The translations under genes and the position numbers were made by a program. Positions 24,851 through 33,477 of a DNA stretch of 64,000 nt are shown one piece after another (within the stretch, counting starts at the first letter, position 1; the number at the start of each line of letters is the position of its first letter). The notes under the pieces are model-generated. The model searched no databases. It was not told the origin of the DNA and saw nothing but the letters and a program-made list of their open reading frames with translations. The stretch comes from Sphingobium abikonense NBRC 16140 (GTDB lineage Bacteria; Pseudomonadota; Alphaproteobacteria; Sphingomonadales; Sphingomonadaceae), in NCBI RefSeq assembly GCF_001598335.1, contig NZ_BCYT01000010.1, positions 1 to 64,000 on the forward strand, in the 5' to 3' direction.

Positions 24851-26214
24851 TGAAGCCGCACGTCATGGGCTGGGACCGGGCAACGATGGACGTGAAACGC
24901 GTCGTCGATGTCTATCGCGTCGATCCCGACATGGCGGGCAACGGAACGCCGGTCGAAAAAGCGCCCGATCCAGATCTTGGGACGGATATCATTCCGGCCG
25001 CGCGCTATTTTTCGCCTGAATTCATGAAGCTGGAATGGGACCGGGTCTGGACCAAGGTCTGGCTGTTGGGCGGGCGCAGCGATGATCTGCGTGAACCGGG
25101 CGATTATATCTGCACCGACATCGGCAAGGAATCGGTGTTGATCGTGCGCCAGGCCGATGGTTCCATCCGTGCCTTTCCCAATCTGTGCCTGCATCGCGGC
25201 AATCGGCTTCGTCCGGAAGGCCGCGGCAATGCCGAGCAATTTCGGTGCATGTATCATCACTGGACATACGGGCTGGACGGCAGCCTCGACCATATTCCCG
25301 ACCTGTGCACCTTCCACCAGGGCGGGCCGCCGGGAATGGCGCTGACCGCCTTGCCTTGTGTCGAATGGAACAGCTTTGTCTGGTTTTCACTCAATCCCGA
25401 CGTCGAGCCTTTTGACGATTTCATCCATCCGCTGCGCCAGCATCTCGAACCCTATCATCCAGAGCGCATGGCCTGGACGCGCGATATCACCGTGGAATGG
25501 GACTGTAACTGGAAGGCGTCAGTCGACGCGTTCAGCGAAACATACCATGTTCAGGGCATTCATCCGCAGCTCAAATGGTATCTCGACGACGTGAATGTGC
25601 AGATCGACTGCTATGGTCGGCACAATCGCTATCTGATCCCGTTTGCCGCGATCAGTCCCCGGGTAGCGCTGCCAAGCCAGATCCCGCCGGCAATCTATGA
25701 AATCATGGTCAAGGCCGGGATGGACCCGGCCGATTATGAGGGGCGGGTCACTGACATTCGCCGCGACGTGCAGCTCTATAAGCGCGAACACGGCGCTGCG
25801 CAGGGGAAGGATTATTCTGAACTCAATGACGAGCAGCTGACGGACGACTACCACTATACCATCTTCCCCAATATTTCGGTCAACGTGCATGCGGATGACA
25901 TCATGTTGTTTCGCCAGCGCCCCCATCCCACCGATCCCAACAAGATGTTCTACGACATCTGGATGTTTGAACTGGTGCCGCAGGGCGAGGAATGGCCGGA
26001 ACGGGTGCGACACCAGCATTTCAAGCATGGTGACAAGACCATCGGACAGGTTCTGGATCAGGATGCATTCAACCTCCCGACCGTGCAGACCGGCATGCAG
26101 TCCGATTTCTATCCCGGCTTGTGGATCGGCGACCAGGAATTGCGCATCCGGCATTTCCACAAGGTTCTGGACGAATATCTCTACCCCCGTGGCAAGCAGC
26201 CCGGCGATTTGTGA
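24850..26214 (+). CDS. Rieske non-heme iron oxygenase alpha subunit (copy 3)
   Basis: A 454-residue Rieske oxygenase. Ligands are C113-x-H115 and C133-x2-H136 for the Rieske cluster and H233 and H238 for the iron, with E230 in the bridging position (ETYHVQGIH). It is more distant from copies 1 and 2 than they are from each other. ATG 24850 overlaps the SDR stop; upstream in-frame codons lie inside the SDR gene. No small subunit or electron-transfer gene accompanies it. The operon partners imply that its product is later processed as a 2-oxoacid and an acyl-CoA. Confidence 0.92.
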   Translation: MKPHVMGWDRATMDVKRVVDVYRVDPDMAGNGTPVEKAPDPDLGTDIIPAARYFSPEFMKLEWDRVWTKVWLLGGRSDDLREPGDYICTDIGKESVLIVRQADGSIRAFPNLCLHRGNRLRPEGRGNAEQFRCMYHHWTYGLDGSLDHIPDLCTFHQGGPPGMALTALPCVEWNSFVWFSLNPDVEPFDDFIHPLRQHLEPYHPERMAWTRDITVEWDCNWKASVDAFSETYHVQGIHPQLKWYLDDVNVQIDCYGRHNRYLIPFAAISPRVALPSQIPPAIYEIMVKAGMDPADYEGRVTDIRRDVQLYKREHGAAQGKDYSELNDEQLTDDYHYTIFPNISVNVHADDIMLFRQRPHPTDPNKMFYDIWMFELVPQGEEWPERVRHQHFKHGDKTIGQVLDQDAFNLPTVQTGMQSDFYPGLWIGDQELRIRHFHKVLDEYLYPRGKQPGDL

Positions 26215-26240
26215 CGCCAATCACCAAAAGGAAAAGCCTC

Positions 26241-27215
26241 ATGCCGCTCGACAGCGATCAGTTGCTGCACGCTTACCGCCAGATGAAAACGATCCGGCTG
26301 TTCGAGGAGCGGTTGCACGATGAAATCAAGACCGGAGAGATCGGCGGCTTCACACATCTCTACGCTGGTCAGGAGGCGGTTGCCGTCGGCATCTGCATGC
26401 AACTGACGACCGAGGACAAGATTGTATCCACCCACCGCGGACATGGCCATTGTATCGCCAAGGGCTGCGATGTCATCGGCATGATGAAGGAGATATATGG
26501 CCGCGCTGGCGGCCTGTGTAAGGGGCGGGCCGGCTCCATGCATATCGCGGACCTGGATGTCGGCATGCTGGGCGCAAATGGCATCGTCGGCGGAGGCGCC
26601 CCCCAGGCTGTGGGGGCGGCGCTGGCGGCGCGCATCGACGGTAAGGGGCGGGTCGGGGTTGCCTTTTCCGGCGATGGCGCCTGTAACCAGGGTACGACGT
26701 TCGAAGCGATGAACCTTGCGGTCGTGACCAAAGCGCCGGCCATCTTCGTCTTTGAAAATAATCATTATTCCGAACATACAGGTGACGCCTATGCTGTCGG
26801 GACGGCAGACGACATCGCCAGCCGCGCCGAGGCGTTCGGCATGCGTGCATGGCGCGCGGACGGCTGCGATTTCTTTTCCACTTATGACGCCTTTGCCGAA
26901 TTGCTGGAGCATGTTCGTGGCGGGAATGGCCCGGCAGCGATCGAACTCGATACCGAACGCTATTTCGGCCATTTCGAAGGCGATCCCCAGCGTTATCGCG
27001 GCAAGGGCGAACTTGATCGAATCCGCGCTGAACGCGACTGCCTGACCGCCTTTCGGGAAAAGGTGCGCATGGAAGGATCGGTGACGCACGCAGCGCTTGA
27101 TCAGGTGGATGAGGACGTCGCCGCATTGATTGACGACGCCGTGGCGCAGGCGCGCGCCGATGCCGAACCTGATCCCGCGAACGTCGCCGACGACGTTTAC
27201 GCTGACTATTTCTAA
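26241..27215 (+). CDS. Thiamine-diphosphate 2-oxoacid dehydrogenase E1 alpha subunit (second copy)
   Basis: A 324-residue E1 alpha. GDG at 144-146 and NN at 173-174 bound the ThDP motif; STHRGHGH (63-70) and KGRAGSMH (94-101) are active-site loops. ATG 26241 has AAGGA 8 bp upstream. With the adjacent E1 beta and E2 it forms a nearly complete acetoin/branched-chain-type dehydrogenase; only E3 is missing. It is clearly homologous to the 11477 gene but not a recent duplicate. It probably decarboxylates a pathway-specific 2-oxoacid. Confidence 0.92.
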   Translation: MPLDSDQLLHAYRQMKTIRLFEERLHDEIKTGEIGGFTHLYAGQEAVAVGICMQLTTEDKIVSTHRGHGHCIAKGCDVIGMMKEIYGRAGGLCKGRAGSMHIADLDVGMLGANGIVGGGAPQAVGAALAARIDGKGRVGVAFSGDGACNQGTTFEAMNLAVVTKAPAIFVFENNHYSEHTGDAYAVGTADDIASRAEAFGMRAWRADGCDFFSTYDAFAELLEHVRGGNGPAAIELDTERYFGHFEGDPQRYRGKGELDRIRAERDCLTAFREKVRMEGSVTHAALDQVDEDVAALIDDAVAQARADAEPDPANVADDVYADYF

Positions 27216-27233
27216 GCTAGAGGGGAGAGGCAG

Positions 27234-28259
27234 ATGGCCATCATGAACATCCGCGAGGCGATCGTCGCTACCCTACATGCGGAGATGGAGCGCGATCCCG
27301 ACATTCTTCTTCTCGGGGAAGATGTCGTAGGCGGCAATGGTACGGCTGGCGGCCCCGAAGCCATCGGCGGCATCTGGGGAACCAGCCCCGGCTTGTGGGC
27401 CAAGTTCGGTCCGGAACGCGTGATTGACACGCCGATCAGCGAAAGCGCGATCATCGGCGCGGCTGCAGGCGCCGCTCTATCGGGCAAGCGTCCAGTCGCC
27501 GAATTGATGTTTGCGGATTTCGTCGGCGTCAGCCTGGATCAAATCTGGAATCAGATGGCGAAATTCCGGTATATGTTCGGCGGTAAGGCCCGGTGCCCCG
27601 CGGTCGTTCGGCTTGTCTATGGCGCGGGCATGCAGACCGCCGCGCAGCATAGCCAGTCGGTCTACGCCATGTTGACGGCGATGCCCGGCCTCAAGGTCGT
27701 TCTTCCTACGACCCCGGCGGACGCGAAGGGCCTTTTGACAGAGGCGCTGCGCGGCGATGATCCGGTCATGTTTTTCGAGCACAAGACGCTTTATGGCGTG
27801 AAGGGCGAAGTGCCAGATGGCGACCATCGCCAGCGTTTCGGGGAAGCGCGGGTCGTGCGTGAAGGGGGCGACGCCACCATCGTTGCATGCGGCCGCATGG
27901 TGAATTTCTCGGAAAAGGCGGCGGACAAGCTGGCCGTCGACGGGATTGGCGTCGACCTGCTGGATCTACGGACCACCAGCCCGCTTGATGAAGATGCGAT
28001 TCTGGAGTCGGTTGAGCAAACCGGTCGATTAATCGTGGTCGATGAAAGCCCGCCCCGGTGCAGCCTTGCGGCCGATATTGCCGCGATGGTGACCGAACGC
28101 GCTTTCACCAGCCTCAAAGCCCCCCCGGCCATGGTGACGGCACCTCATAGCCCCGTGCCCTTTGCGCGATCACTGGAGCGGGCATGGGTGCCATCGCCGC
28201 AAAAGATAGAGGATGCAGTTCGGCGCGTTCTGGCCTTCCCCGGGAGGAGTGGCCAATGA
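27234..28259 (+). CDS. Thiamine-diphosphate 2-oxoacid dehydrogenase E1 beta subunit (second copy)
   Basis: A 341-residue E1 beta with LLGEDV, the RVIDTPISESAIIGAA block, FADFVGVSLDQI, and the C-terminal DLRTTSPLDEDAI. ATG 27234 follows GGGGAGAGG. Its stop overlaps the start of the E2 gene (ATGA), so the two are probably translationally coupled. It pairs with the E1 alpha at 26241. Confidence 0.93.
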   Translation: MAIMNIREAIVATLHAEMERDPDILLLGEDVVGGNGTAGGPEAIGGIWGTSPGLWAKFGPERVIDTPISESAIIGAAAGAALSGKRPVAELMFADFVGVSLDQIWNQMAKFRYMFGGKARCPAVVRLVYGAGMQTAAQHSQSVYAMLTAMPGLKVVLPTTPADAKGLLTEALRGDDPVMFFEHKTLYGVKGEVPDGDHRQRFGEARVVREGGDATIVACGRMVNFSEKAADKLAVDGIGVDLLDLRTTSPLDEDAILESVEQTGRLIVVDESPPRCSLAADIAAMVTERAFTSLKAPPAMVTAPHSPVPFARSLERAWVPSPQKIEDAVRRVLAFPGRSGQ

Positions 28260-29674
28260 CGACGCTCACGCCCTTCACGATGCCCAAATGGGGGATCGAA
28301 ATGGCAGAGGGCACAATCGCCGAATGGATGGTGGCCGAAAACGCGCCCTTCACCAGGGGCACGGTCCTGACGCTTATCGAAACCGACAAGATCACCAACG
28401 AGGTCGAGGCCGAGAAGGACGGCCGTTTCGTGCGGATCATCGCAGAGGCCGGGCAAAGCTATCCGGTGGGTGCCTTGCTGGCCGTGCTCAGTGATGGCGG
28501 TGAAGCCAGTGCAGCGGAAATCGACGCCTTGGTCGCATCGTTTCGCCCTTCGGAATCGGGGTTTGATCCCGAGGCGTCATCGACCCCCAGTCCGCCATCT
28601 GCGCCGCCCGCTACATCGGACGCAGCAGCGACAGACATTGATCCGGCATTGGCAAGCCCGACTGCCATTCAGGAGGCGCGGCGGCTTGGCGTTGACTTGG
28701 CACAGGTTCAGGGGTCGGGTCGCAATGGCCGGGTCTTTGCGCAGGACGTGCATCAGACGGCCTATCCGTCCCCATCGGTCAGCCTCGCGGGTCCGTTCCC
28801 CGCAACGCCGCCTAGCTCGGTCCTGTCGACGCCGGTTGCCCGGCGCTTGGCCGCGCTTAACAGCGTTGACCTGTCGTCAGTTGCCGGGTCGGGGGCGCGC
28901 GGCAAGGTGAAGCGTGACGATGTCCTGGCGGTCCTGAAGCAGACAGGCGCGGAGGCCCCTTCACCCCCTGCACCGGATATGTCGGCTGCGCCTGCGGGAG
29001 ACCACGCGGCGCACTTCGATGTCGTCCCCATGTCATCAATGCGCCGCACTATCGCGCGACGCCTGACGGAGGCGAAGCAGCAGATACCCCATTTTTACGT
29101 CCGTCGGCGTGTGCGTGCGGATCGACTGCTTGCGTTGCGTGGCGCAATCCAGGGGGAGCGGCCAAGCGTCAATGACTTTCTCATCCGTGCCTGTGCGCTT
29201 GCCTTGATGGAAGTGCCCGCACTGAATATCCAGGTCCATGACAAGGAGATGCATCGGTTTTCCGGCGCTGACATCGCCGTCGCCGTCGCGACTGACCGAG
29301 GCCTTGTTACGCCCATCCTGTTTGGCGCTGACGACCTGTCCCTGACCGACATACATGGCCGCATGGCATCGCTCGCCCAGCGCGCGCGAACCGGAAAATT
29401 GCGGCCGGAGGAGTTTACCGGAGGCAGCTTTTCCATTTCCAATCTGGGCGGCTTTGGCGTCGAGCAGTTCGACGCCATCATCAACCCGCCCCAGGGCGCG
29501 ATACTGGCGGTGGGCGCGGCGCGCCCCGAGCCGGTCGACGACGATGGCGCAATCCGGATCGTGCCGGTGCTCCACCTGTCATTGTCCTGCGACCATCGCG
29601 CGATCGACGGGGCGGATGGCGGCCGTTTCATGGCTGCTCTCGCCAAGCTGATCGAACAACCCCATTTGCTCTAG
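28256..29674 (+). CDS. Dihydrolipoamide acyltransferase (E2) with two E1/E3-binding domains
   Basis: A 472-residue E2. A lipoyl domain (modified K45 in ETDKITNEVE) is followed by a Pro/Ala-rich linker and two peripheral-subunit-binding domains, SPTAIQEARRLGVDL..V.GSGRNGRV (134-160) and STPVARRLAALNSVDLSSV.GSGARGKV (191-218). The catalytic acyltransferase domain has DHRAIDG at 446-452 (H447, D451). Most E2 proteins have one such binding domain, so the second is notable. It should transfer an acyl group from E1 to CoA. ATG 28256 overlaps the E1 beta stop. No E3 gene is present in the window, so E3 must come from elsewhere. Confidence 0.94.
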   Translation: MTTLTPFTMPKWGIEMAEGTIAEWMVAENAPFTRGTVLTLIETDKITNEVEAEKDGRFVRIIAEAGQSYPVGALLAVLSDGGEASAAEIDALVASFRPSESGFDPEASSTPSPPSAPPATSDAAATDIDPALASPTAIQEARRLGVDLAQVQGSGRNGRVFAQDVHQTAYPSPSVSLAGPFPATPPSSVLSTPVARRLAALNSVDLSSVAGSGARGKVKRDDVLAVLKQTGAEAPSPPAPDMSAAPAGDHAAHFDVVPMSSMRRTIARRLTEAKQQIPHFYVRRRVRADRLLALRGAIQGERPSVNDFLIRACALALMEVPALNIQVHDKEMHRFSGADIAVAVATDRGLVTPILFGADDLSLTDIHGRMASLAQRARTGKLRPEEFTGGSFSISNLGGFGVEQFDAIINPPQGAILAVGAARPEPVDDDGAIRIVPVLHLSLSCDHRAIDGADGGRFMAALAKLIEQPHLL

Positions 29675-29685
29675 AGGCGCGAACG

Positions 29686-30849
29686 ATGCATTTTCAGCTT
29701 ACCGACGACCAGCGTCAGCTTCAGGAAGCCGCTCGCGCCTTTGCTCGCGCCGAATTACCCGCTATCGCCGCAGAGCTGGAGCGGGATAACCGACCGCCAA
29801 GCCGCGATTTGGTGAAACGCTATGCGGAACTCGGCTTTCTTGGCATCAATGTGTCGAGCGATCTGGGCGGGCTTGGCCTTGGCAATATCGAAGCGCTGAT
29901 CGTTCTTGAAGAATTCGGCAAAATCTCGTCAGCTGTTGGATTTCCGGTATTTGAATCCTCGGTCGGGCCGGTGCGCGCGATTGAACATTTTGCGTCGGAC
30001 AATTTGCGTAAGCGGATTGTTCCGGCCGTATGCGCAGGCGAACTGGTGGTGGCTGTGTCGATGTCCGAACCCGACGCCGGCAGCGCCCTCACCGATCTCA
30101 AGACGAGCGGGACCATCCGTGGCGACCGTGTCATTATCAACGGGACGAAACGCTGGTGCTCCGGCGGTGGACACGCGGATGCCTATGTCGTTTATTGTCG
30201 GCTGTCGGACGCGCCGGGCGCGAAAGGTATTGGAGCGGTTCTGGTCGAGAAGGACACGCCCGGCCTCAGTTTCGGGCCGAATGAGCAGCTGATGGGTTTC
30301 CGGGGCATTCCCTCGTCCGATCTGCATTTCGACGATTGCGAGGTGCCAGTCGACAATATCATCGTGCCCGCTGACGGCGGTTTCAAGAAGTTGATGGAGG
30401 CTTTCGATCTGGAGCGATGCGGCAATGCGACCATGTCGCTGGCGCAGGCGTCAGGGGCATTGGAGGATGTGAGCGCCTATGTGCTGGAGCGCAAGCAGTT
30501 CGGAAGACCGATCGCGGAATTTCAGGCGGTGCAACTCAAACTCGCTGAAATGCAGATGAAGGTGGAGGCCGCGCGGCTGCTGATATGGCGGGCGGCGTCT
30601 CTTGCGGAGGACGGGCTTCCGTCTGTCTTGCACAGCTCAACTGGCAAATGCTTCGCCAACACGATTGCCCGCGAAGTCACAGGCGACGCCATGCAATTGA
30701 TGGGCGCCTATGGCTATTCGAAGGATTTTCCGATGGAGCGCCGGCTGCGAGACAGCTGGGGCTGGGGCATTGCCGGCGGGGCTATCGACATTCAGAAAGT
30801 GAATATCGCGGGCGCTATGCTTGGTCGGCGTTTCGATCAGCGGCGCTGA
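29686..30849 (+). CDS. Acyl-CoA dehydrogenase, conventional catalytic Glu replaced
   Basis: A 387-residue FAD acyl-CoA dehydrogenase, last gene of the operon. It has the three-domain plan with SMSEPDAGSALTDLKT, RKQFGRPI and QLMGAYGYSKD. The segment that normally carries the catalytic base (Y-E-G-T) reads IAGGAID, so Glu is replaced by Gly364. Glu243 in DLERC occupies the position used as the base in isovaleryl-CoA dehydrogenase (helix G), which suggests a branched or bulky acyl-CoA substrate. ATG 29686 follows GAGGCG. Confidence 0.9.
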   Translation: MHFQLTDDQRQLQEAARAFARAELPAIAAELERDNRPPSRDLVKRYAELGFLGINVSSDLGGLGLGNIEALIVLEEFGKISSAVGFPVFESSVGPVRAIEHFASDNLRKRIVPAVCAGELVVAVSMSEPDAGSALTDLKTSGTIRGDRVIINGTKRWCSGGGHADAYVVYCRLSDAPGAKGIGAVLVEKDTPGLSFGPNEQLMGFRGIPSSDLHFDDCEVPVDNIIVPADGGFKKLMEAFDLERCGNATMSLAQASGALEDVSAYVLERKQFGRPIAEFQAVQLKLAEMQMKVEAARLLIWRAASLAEDGLPSVLHSSTGKCFANTIAREVTGDAMQLMGAYGYSKDFPMERRLRDSWGWGIAGGAIDIQKVNIAGAMLGRRFDQRR

Positions 30850-30922
30850 ATGACCGCGTCGCGATGTGAGGTTTTAATCTCGTAAACGTGGAATGCCCGG
30901 TTGTGCAAATCTTCGGATGTAA

Positions 30923-31402
30923 TCAGTGCTCTTGGGCGGCGCGCGTGTAGACCAGGTTGATGCTGGTGAAGGTGACGGCTTCGGTGCCGTCGTCCAGCAC
31001 AACGGCATAGCGCGTCATCGCAGTCCCCCGGTCGGCTCGCGTCGCCGACGGATTCAGGCTGACGATCCGGCTAGTGACGTGAATGGTGTCGCCGGCCCTG
31101 ATCGCGCGTTTGAGACGAAGTTCGTCCCATCCGATGCCACAAACCCAGTCGATGTCGCTGTTTATCTCATGATCCATCTGTCGCCACAGCGCTAGCACAT
31201 GAATGCCGCTCGCGACCACTTCGCCGAAGACGGATTGTTTAGCGCGTTCCGGGTCGGTGTGAAACCATTGCGGGTCATATTGCCGCGCAAAATCGACAAT
31301 CTCCTCCAATGTGACCGTGCGGGACGTTGAACGGCGGCTTTCCCCAACCGTCAGGTCTTCGAACCGGCGATGGGGGCGGGCGGCGGCATATCTCTTTGTC
31401 AT
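30923..31402 (-). CDS. MaoC-like hot-dog dehydratase
   Basis: A 159-residue single hot-dog-fold protein of the MaoC type, expected to hydrate an enoyl-CoA or dehydrate a hydroxyacyl-CoA. The motif FARQYDPQWFHTDPE holds the catalytic Asp and His in the D-x4-H spacing of R-specific enoyl-CoA hydratases. It is the last gene of the minus-strand operon SDR-VOC-MaoC; its ATG overlaps the stop of the VOC gene by 4 bp. The 72 bp to the convergent acyl-CoA dehydrogenase show no clear terminator. Confidence 0.87.
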   Translation of the reverse strand: MTKRYAAARPHRRFEDLTVGESRRSTSRTVTLEEIVDFARQYDPQWFHTDPERAKQSVFGEVVASGIHVLALWRQMDHEINSDIDWVCGIGWDELRLKRAIRAGDTIHVTSRIVSLNPSATRADRGTAMTRYAVVLDDGTEAVTFTSINLVYTRAAQEH

Positions 31403-31893
31403 ATCGCCTCCCCGTTCCTGGCCGACGGCATGGCGATCGTTTCGAACCCGAAGCCGCAGCCGGCATCGACGATTTGCAGCAATTCGACGACATTGCCGTC
31501 ACAATCCCGGCCGTAGGTCGCGCGGGTCGCCGCCGATCCGCCGGGCGGGCAATGGAATTCCATGCCAAGGCGCGAAAGCCGCTCATATTCGGCGATCACA
31601 TCGTCGCAATAAAGGCACAGGTGGGTAATGCCGCGATCGCACATGCGCGGGTGAACCGTCCGCGGATCGTTGCTGTCATATTGGAAGACTTCGATATGCA
31701 GATTGCCGAGGCGAATCATCTGATAGCGCGCGCTGCTATCTTTTAGTCCGACCATCTGATCGATCCGCTCATTGCCGGGCTGCCATCCGCCTTCCGCGCC
31801 GGCCCGTTCGAAGCCGAACCAGCGTTCATAATGATCGACGAACCGATCAAGATCGGCTGTCGAAATGGCGAGATGATGGACGCCCCGGATCAC
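31399..31893 (-). CDS. VOC-superfamily (glyoxalase-like) protein
   Basis: A 164-residue VOC protein. It begins VIRGVHHLAISTADLDRFVDHYERWFGFER, and the second module reads GITHLCLYCDDVIAEYERLSRLGMEF and ends GNVVELLQI. Candidate metal ligands are the histidines of GVHHLAI and GITHLCL and the Glu of VVELLQ. GTG 31893 is the start because it overlaps the SDR stop (GTGA) and opens the first strand. It may act as an epimerase, isomerase or extradiol-type enzyme on a pathway intermediate; not decidable from sequence. Confidence 0.8.
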   Translation of the reverse strand: MIRGVHHLAISTADLDRFVDHYERWFGFERAGAEGGWQPGNERIDQMVGLKDSSARYQMIRLGNLHIEVFQYDSNDPRTVHPRMCDRGITHLCLYCDDVIAEYERLSRLGMEFHCPPGGSAATRATYGRDCDGNVVELLQIVDAGCGFGFETIAMPSARNGEAI

Positions 31894-32696
31894 CGCGCCT
31901 GCGCCTCGGCCATCCTTGCCTGTTTGACAGCAGTCATGATCTCCGCATTGGTCGGATTTCGGCGCAGCGTCAGCCCGCCATTCACTTGCAGTGTCTGGCC
32001 GGTCATGAAACAAGCGTCGCCCGCCAGCCATGAAACGGCTTCGGCAATGTCCTCGCTGGTGCCCACCCGCCCGAGTGGGTATTCCTTTGCGAAGGTATCG
32101 ATGATGGCGGCGTTCTTTGCCGCTTTTTCCGTCATCGGCGTCGCGGTGAACCCGGGCGCAACTGAATTGGCGCGAATGCCCCGATGGCCAAATTCATTGG
32201 CGATGCACCGTATGACATGATCGGCGCCGGCTTTCGTGCCCATATAGGCGGCATGATCCTCCAGCATGATTGACGCCGTCGCGGAGGAAATCTGGATCAA
32301 CGATCCGCCATCGCGCATCACGCGCAGCATCGCCTGATAGAAAAGGAGCGCGCCGGTAAATTGCAACGCGGTCATCTGCTCTATGTCGGCCTTGCTGGTA
32401 TCCAGAAAGGGCTTGAGCAGTCCCCAACCTGTTGCGTTGACGGCGATATCAACGCCGCCATGCGCGTTTTTCGCTGTCTCACCCAGTCGGGCCAGATCGC
32501 CTTCATTGGTCATGTCGCAATCGCTCACCGCCAGCCCGCCAATCTCCCTGGCAAAGCGTTCCAATTCCTCGGCCTTGCGCCCGGCTACGATGATGTCGGC
32601 GCCATCCGATCGCAGCTTACGGGCGATGACCTGGGCCATGTTGCCCCGGTTTGCCGCGCCCATGACGACGGCGGTCTTCCCTGCCAGATGGCCCAT
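31890..32696 (-). CDS. Short-chain dehydrogenase/reductase (SDR)
   Basis: A 268-residue SDR with an enoyl-reductase-like cofactor loop (GAANRGNMAQVIA), NATG in place of NNAG, SSAT and catalytic YMGTK. ATG 32696 follows ACAGGAGAG, so the extra 24 codons open upstream are not used. It heads the operon SDR-VOC-MaoC and lies about 95 bases downstream of the predicted start of transcription at promoter F. It is probably a hydroxyacyl or cyclic alcohol dehydrogenase. Confidence 0.88.
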   Translation of the reverse strand: MGHLAGKTAVVMGAANRGNMAQVIARKLRSDGADIIVAGRKAEELERFAREIGGLAVSDCDMTNEGDLARLGETAKNAHGGVDIAVNATGWGLLKPFLDTSKADIEQMTALQFTGALLFYQAMLRVMRDGGSLIQISSATASIMLEDHAAYMGTKAGADHVIRCIANEFGHRGIRANSVAPGFTATPMTEKAAKNAAIIDTFAKEYPLGRVGTSEDIAEAVSWLAGDACFMTGQTLQVNGGLTLRRNPTNAEIMTAVKQARMAEAQAR

Positions 32697-32798
32697 ATCA
32701 CTCTCCTGTAACGGACAGGTTTTCTGCCCATCCTGCTTCTTGATCTGCCGCAGTAACGAAGCGCTCATCTTTGAGGACGCTGGTCGTTTAGGCTGCCG

Positions 32799-32826
32799 AT
32801 CCTATCGGTCACAATAAAACAGTCAA
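32799..32826 (-). promoter_or_regulatory. Promoter F: TTGACT-N16-TAGGAT on the minus strand
   Basis: On the minus strand, TTGACT (forward 32821-32826) and TAGGAT (forward 32799-32804) are 16 bp apart, a good sigma-70 layout pointing to the SDR-VOC-MaoC operon. The same two hexamers with the same spacing occur at 36582-36609 before the fourth Rieske gene. The -35 box is part of the half-site TTGACTGTTTTATT, so a repressor bound there would block polymerase. Confidence 0.65.
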
Positions 32827-32836
32827 CACTGATGGT
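32823..32836. promoter_or_regulatory. Island operator site F (imperfect)
   Basis: The region reads AATAAAACAGTCAACACTGATGGTT. Aligned on the right half (TGATGGT) it has three mismatches to the core. Its left half, read on the minus strand as TTGACTGTTTTATT, is an excellent half-site and is identical over 17 bases to the one at site G. It sits 4 bp after the stop of the SnoaL-like gene and upstream of the SDR at 32696. Confidence 0.5.
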
Positions 32837-32840
32837 TATT

Positions 32841-33431
32841 TCATGACGGCTTTCTATGCACGGAGGACGTGGTTTCGACCGCACAATTTCGTTTTTTATG
32901 ATAGTTTTTCCAACTTGGCAGCGGTTCTGGAAAATCAGCGGGCCGTGCTGTTGTATAGGCGCGATTGCGCAAGGGATTGGACAAAATACCGGGATAATCG
33001 GCGACCGGCACATAATAGAGGAACCCGATCGTGCGCCGCGCAAATTTCCATCCGTCCGTTGTGCTGCGGTATGTGTCGTCATAGCGGAGGGCGGCCACCA
33101 TCATCTGGTCGGCGCGCCACAATTCGGCATGACCGCTCACCCGCCCTGTGGCTTCATCGGTGCAATCGTCTGAAAAATCGATCTGAACGTCGTGCATGAC
33201 ATGCTGGCCCGGACCCAAAACATCAAACCGCCCATGATATTGCGCCATGATGGCGTCGATTCCCGACGCATTCATGACACCGTCCCGGGATGTGAGGATG
33301 GCATCCTCAACAAACAGCGCGCGCAGGGCGTCAAGGTCGCGATCGTCGATCGTGAAGCTATAGCGAGCAATCAGCTGCCGGATCTGCGATTCCGCCTCCA
33401 GGCGCGCGATCCGCTCTTCAAATGTCGGCAT
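32841..33431 (-). CDS. SnoaL/NTF2-like protein
   Basis: A 196-residue protein of the SnoaL-like (NTF2-fold) group. It opens with a helix, FEERIARLEAESQIRQLIARYSF, then DDRDLDALRALFVEDAIL, and a beta sheet including HVMHDVQIDF and GRVSGHAEL. Family members are isomerases, hydratases or parts of ring-hydroxylating systems, and the fold is also that of Rieske beta subunits, though this sequence resembles SnoaL_4-type proteins more. ATG 33431 follows GGAGAGGAC. It lies 46 bp downstream of TetR-3 on the same strand. Role unknown. Confidence 0.78.
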   Translation of the reverse strand: MPTFEERIARLEAESQIRQLIARYSFTIDDRDLDALRALFVEDAILTSRDGVMNASGIDAIMAQYHGRFDVLGPGQHVMHDVQIDFSDDCTDEATGRVSGHAELWRADQMMVAALRYDDTYRSTTDGWKFARRTIGFLYYVPVADYPGILSNPLRNRAYTTARPADFPEPLPSWKNYHKKRNCAVETTSSVHRKPS

Positions 33432-33477
33432 GTTCTGGTCCTCTCCCCACGTCGCCCTCCTGGCGCAATATCGGCGC

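Noticed and set aside
32841-33431. The SnoaL-like protein as a Rieske dioxygenase beta subunit
   Set aside because: The fold is shared, but length, N-terminal helix and motifs resemble SnoaL-type proteins more, and it is not next to an alpha subunit gene.
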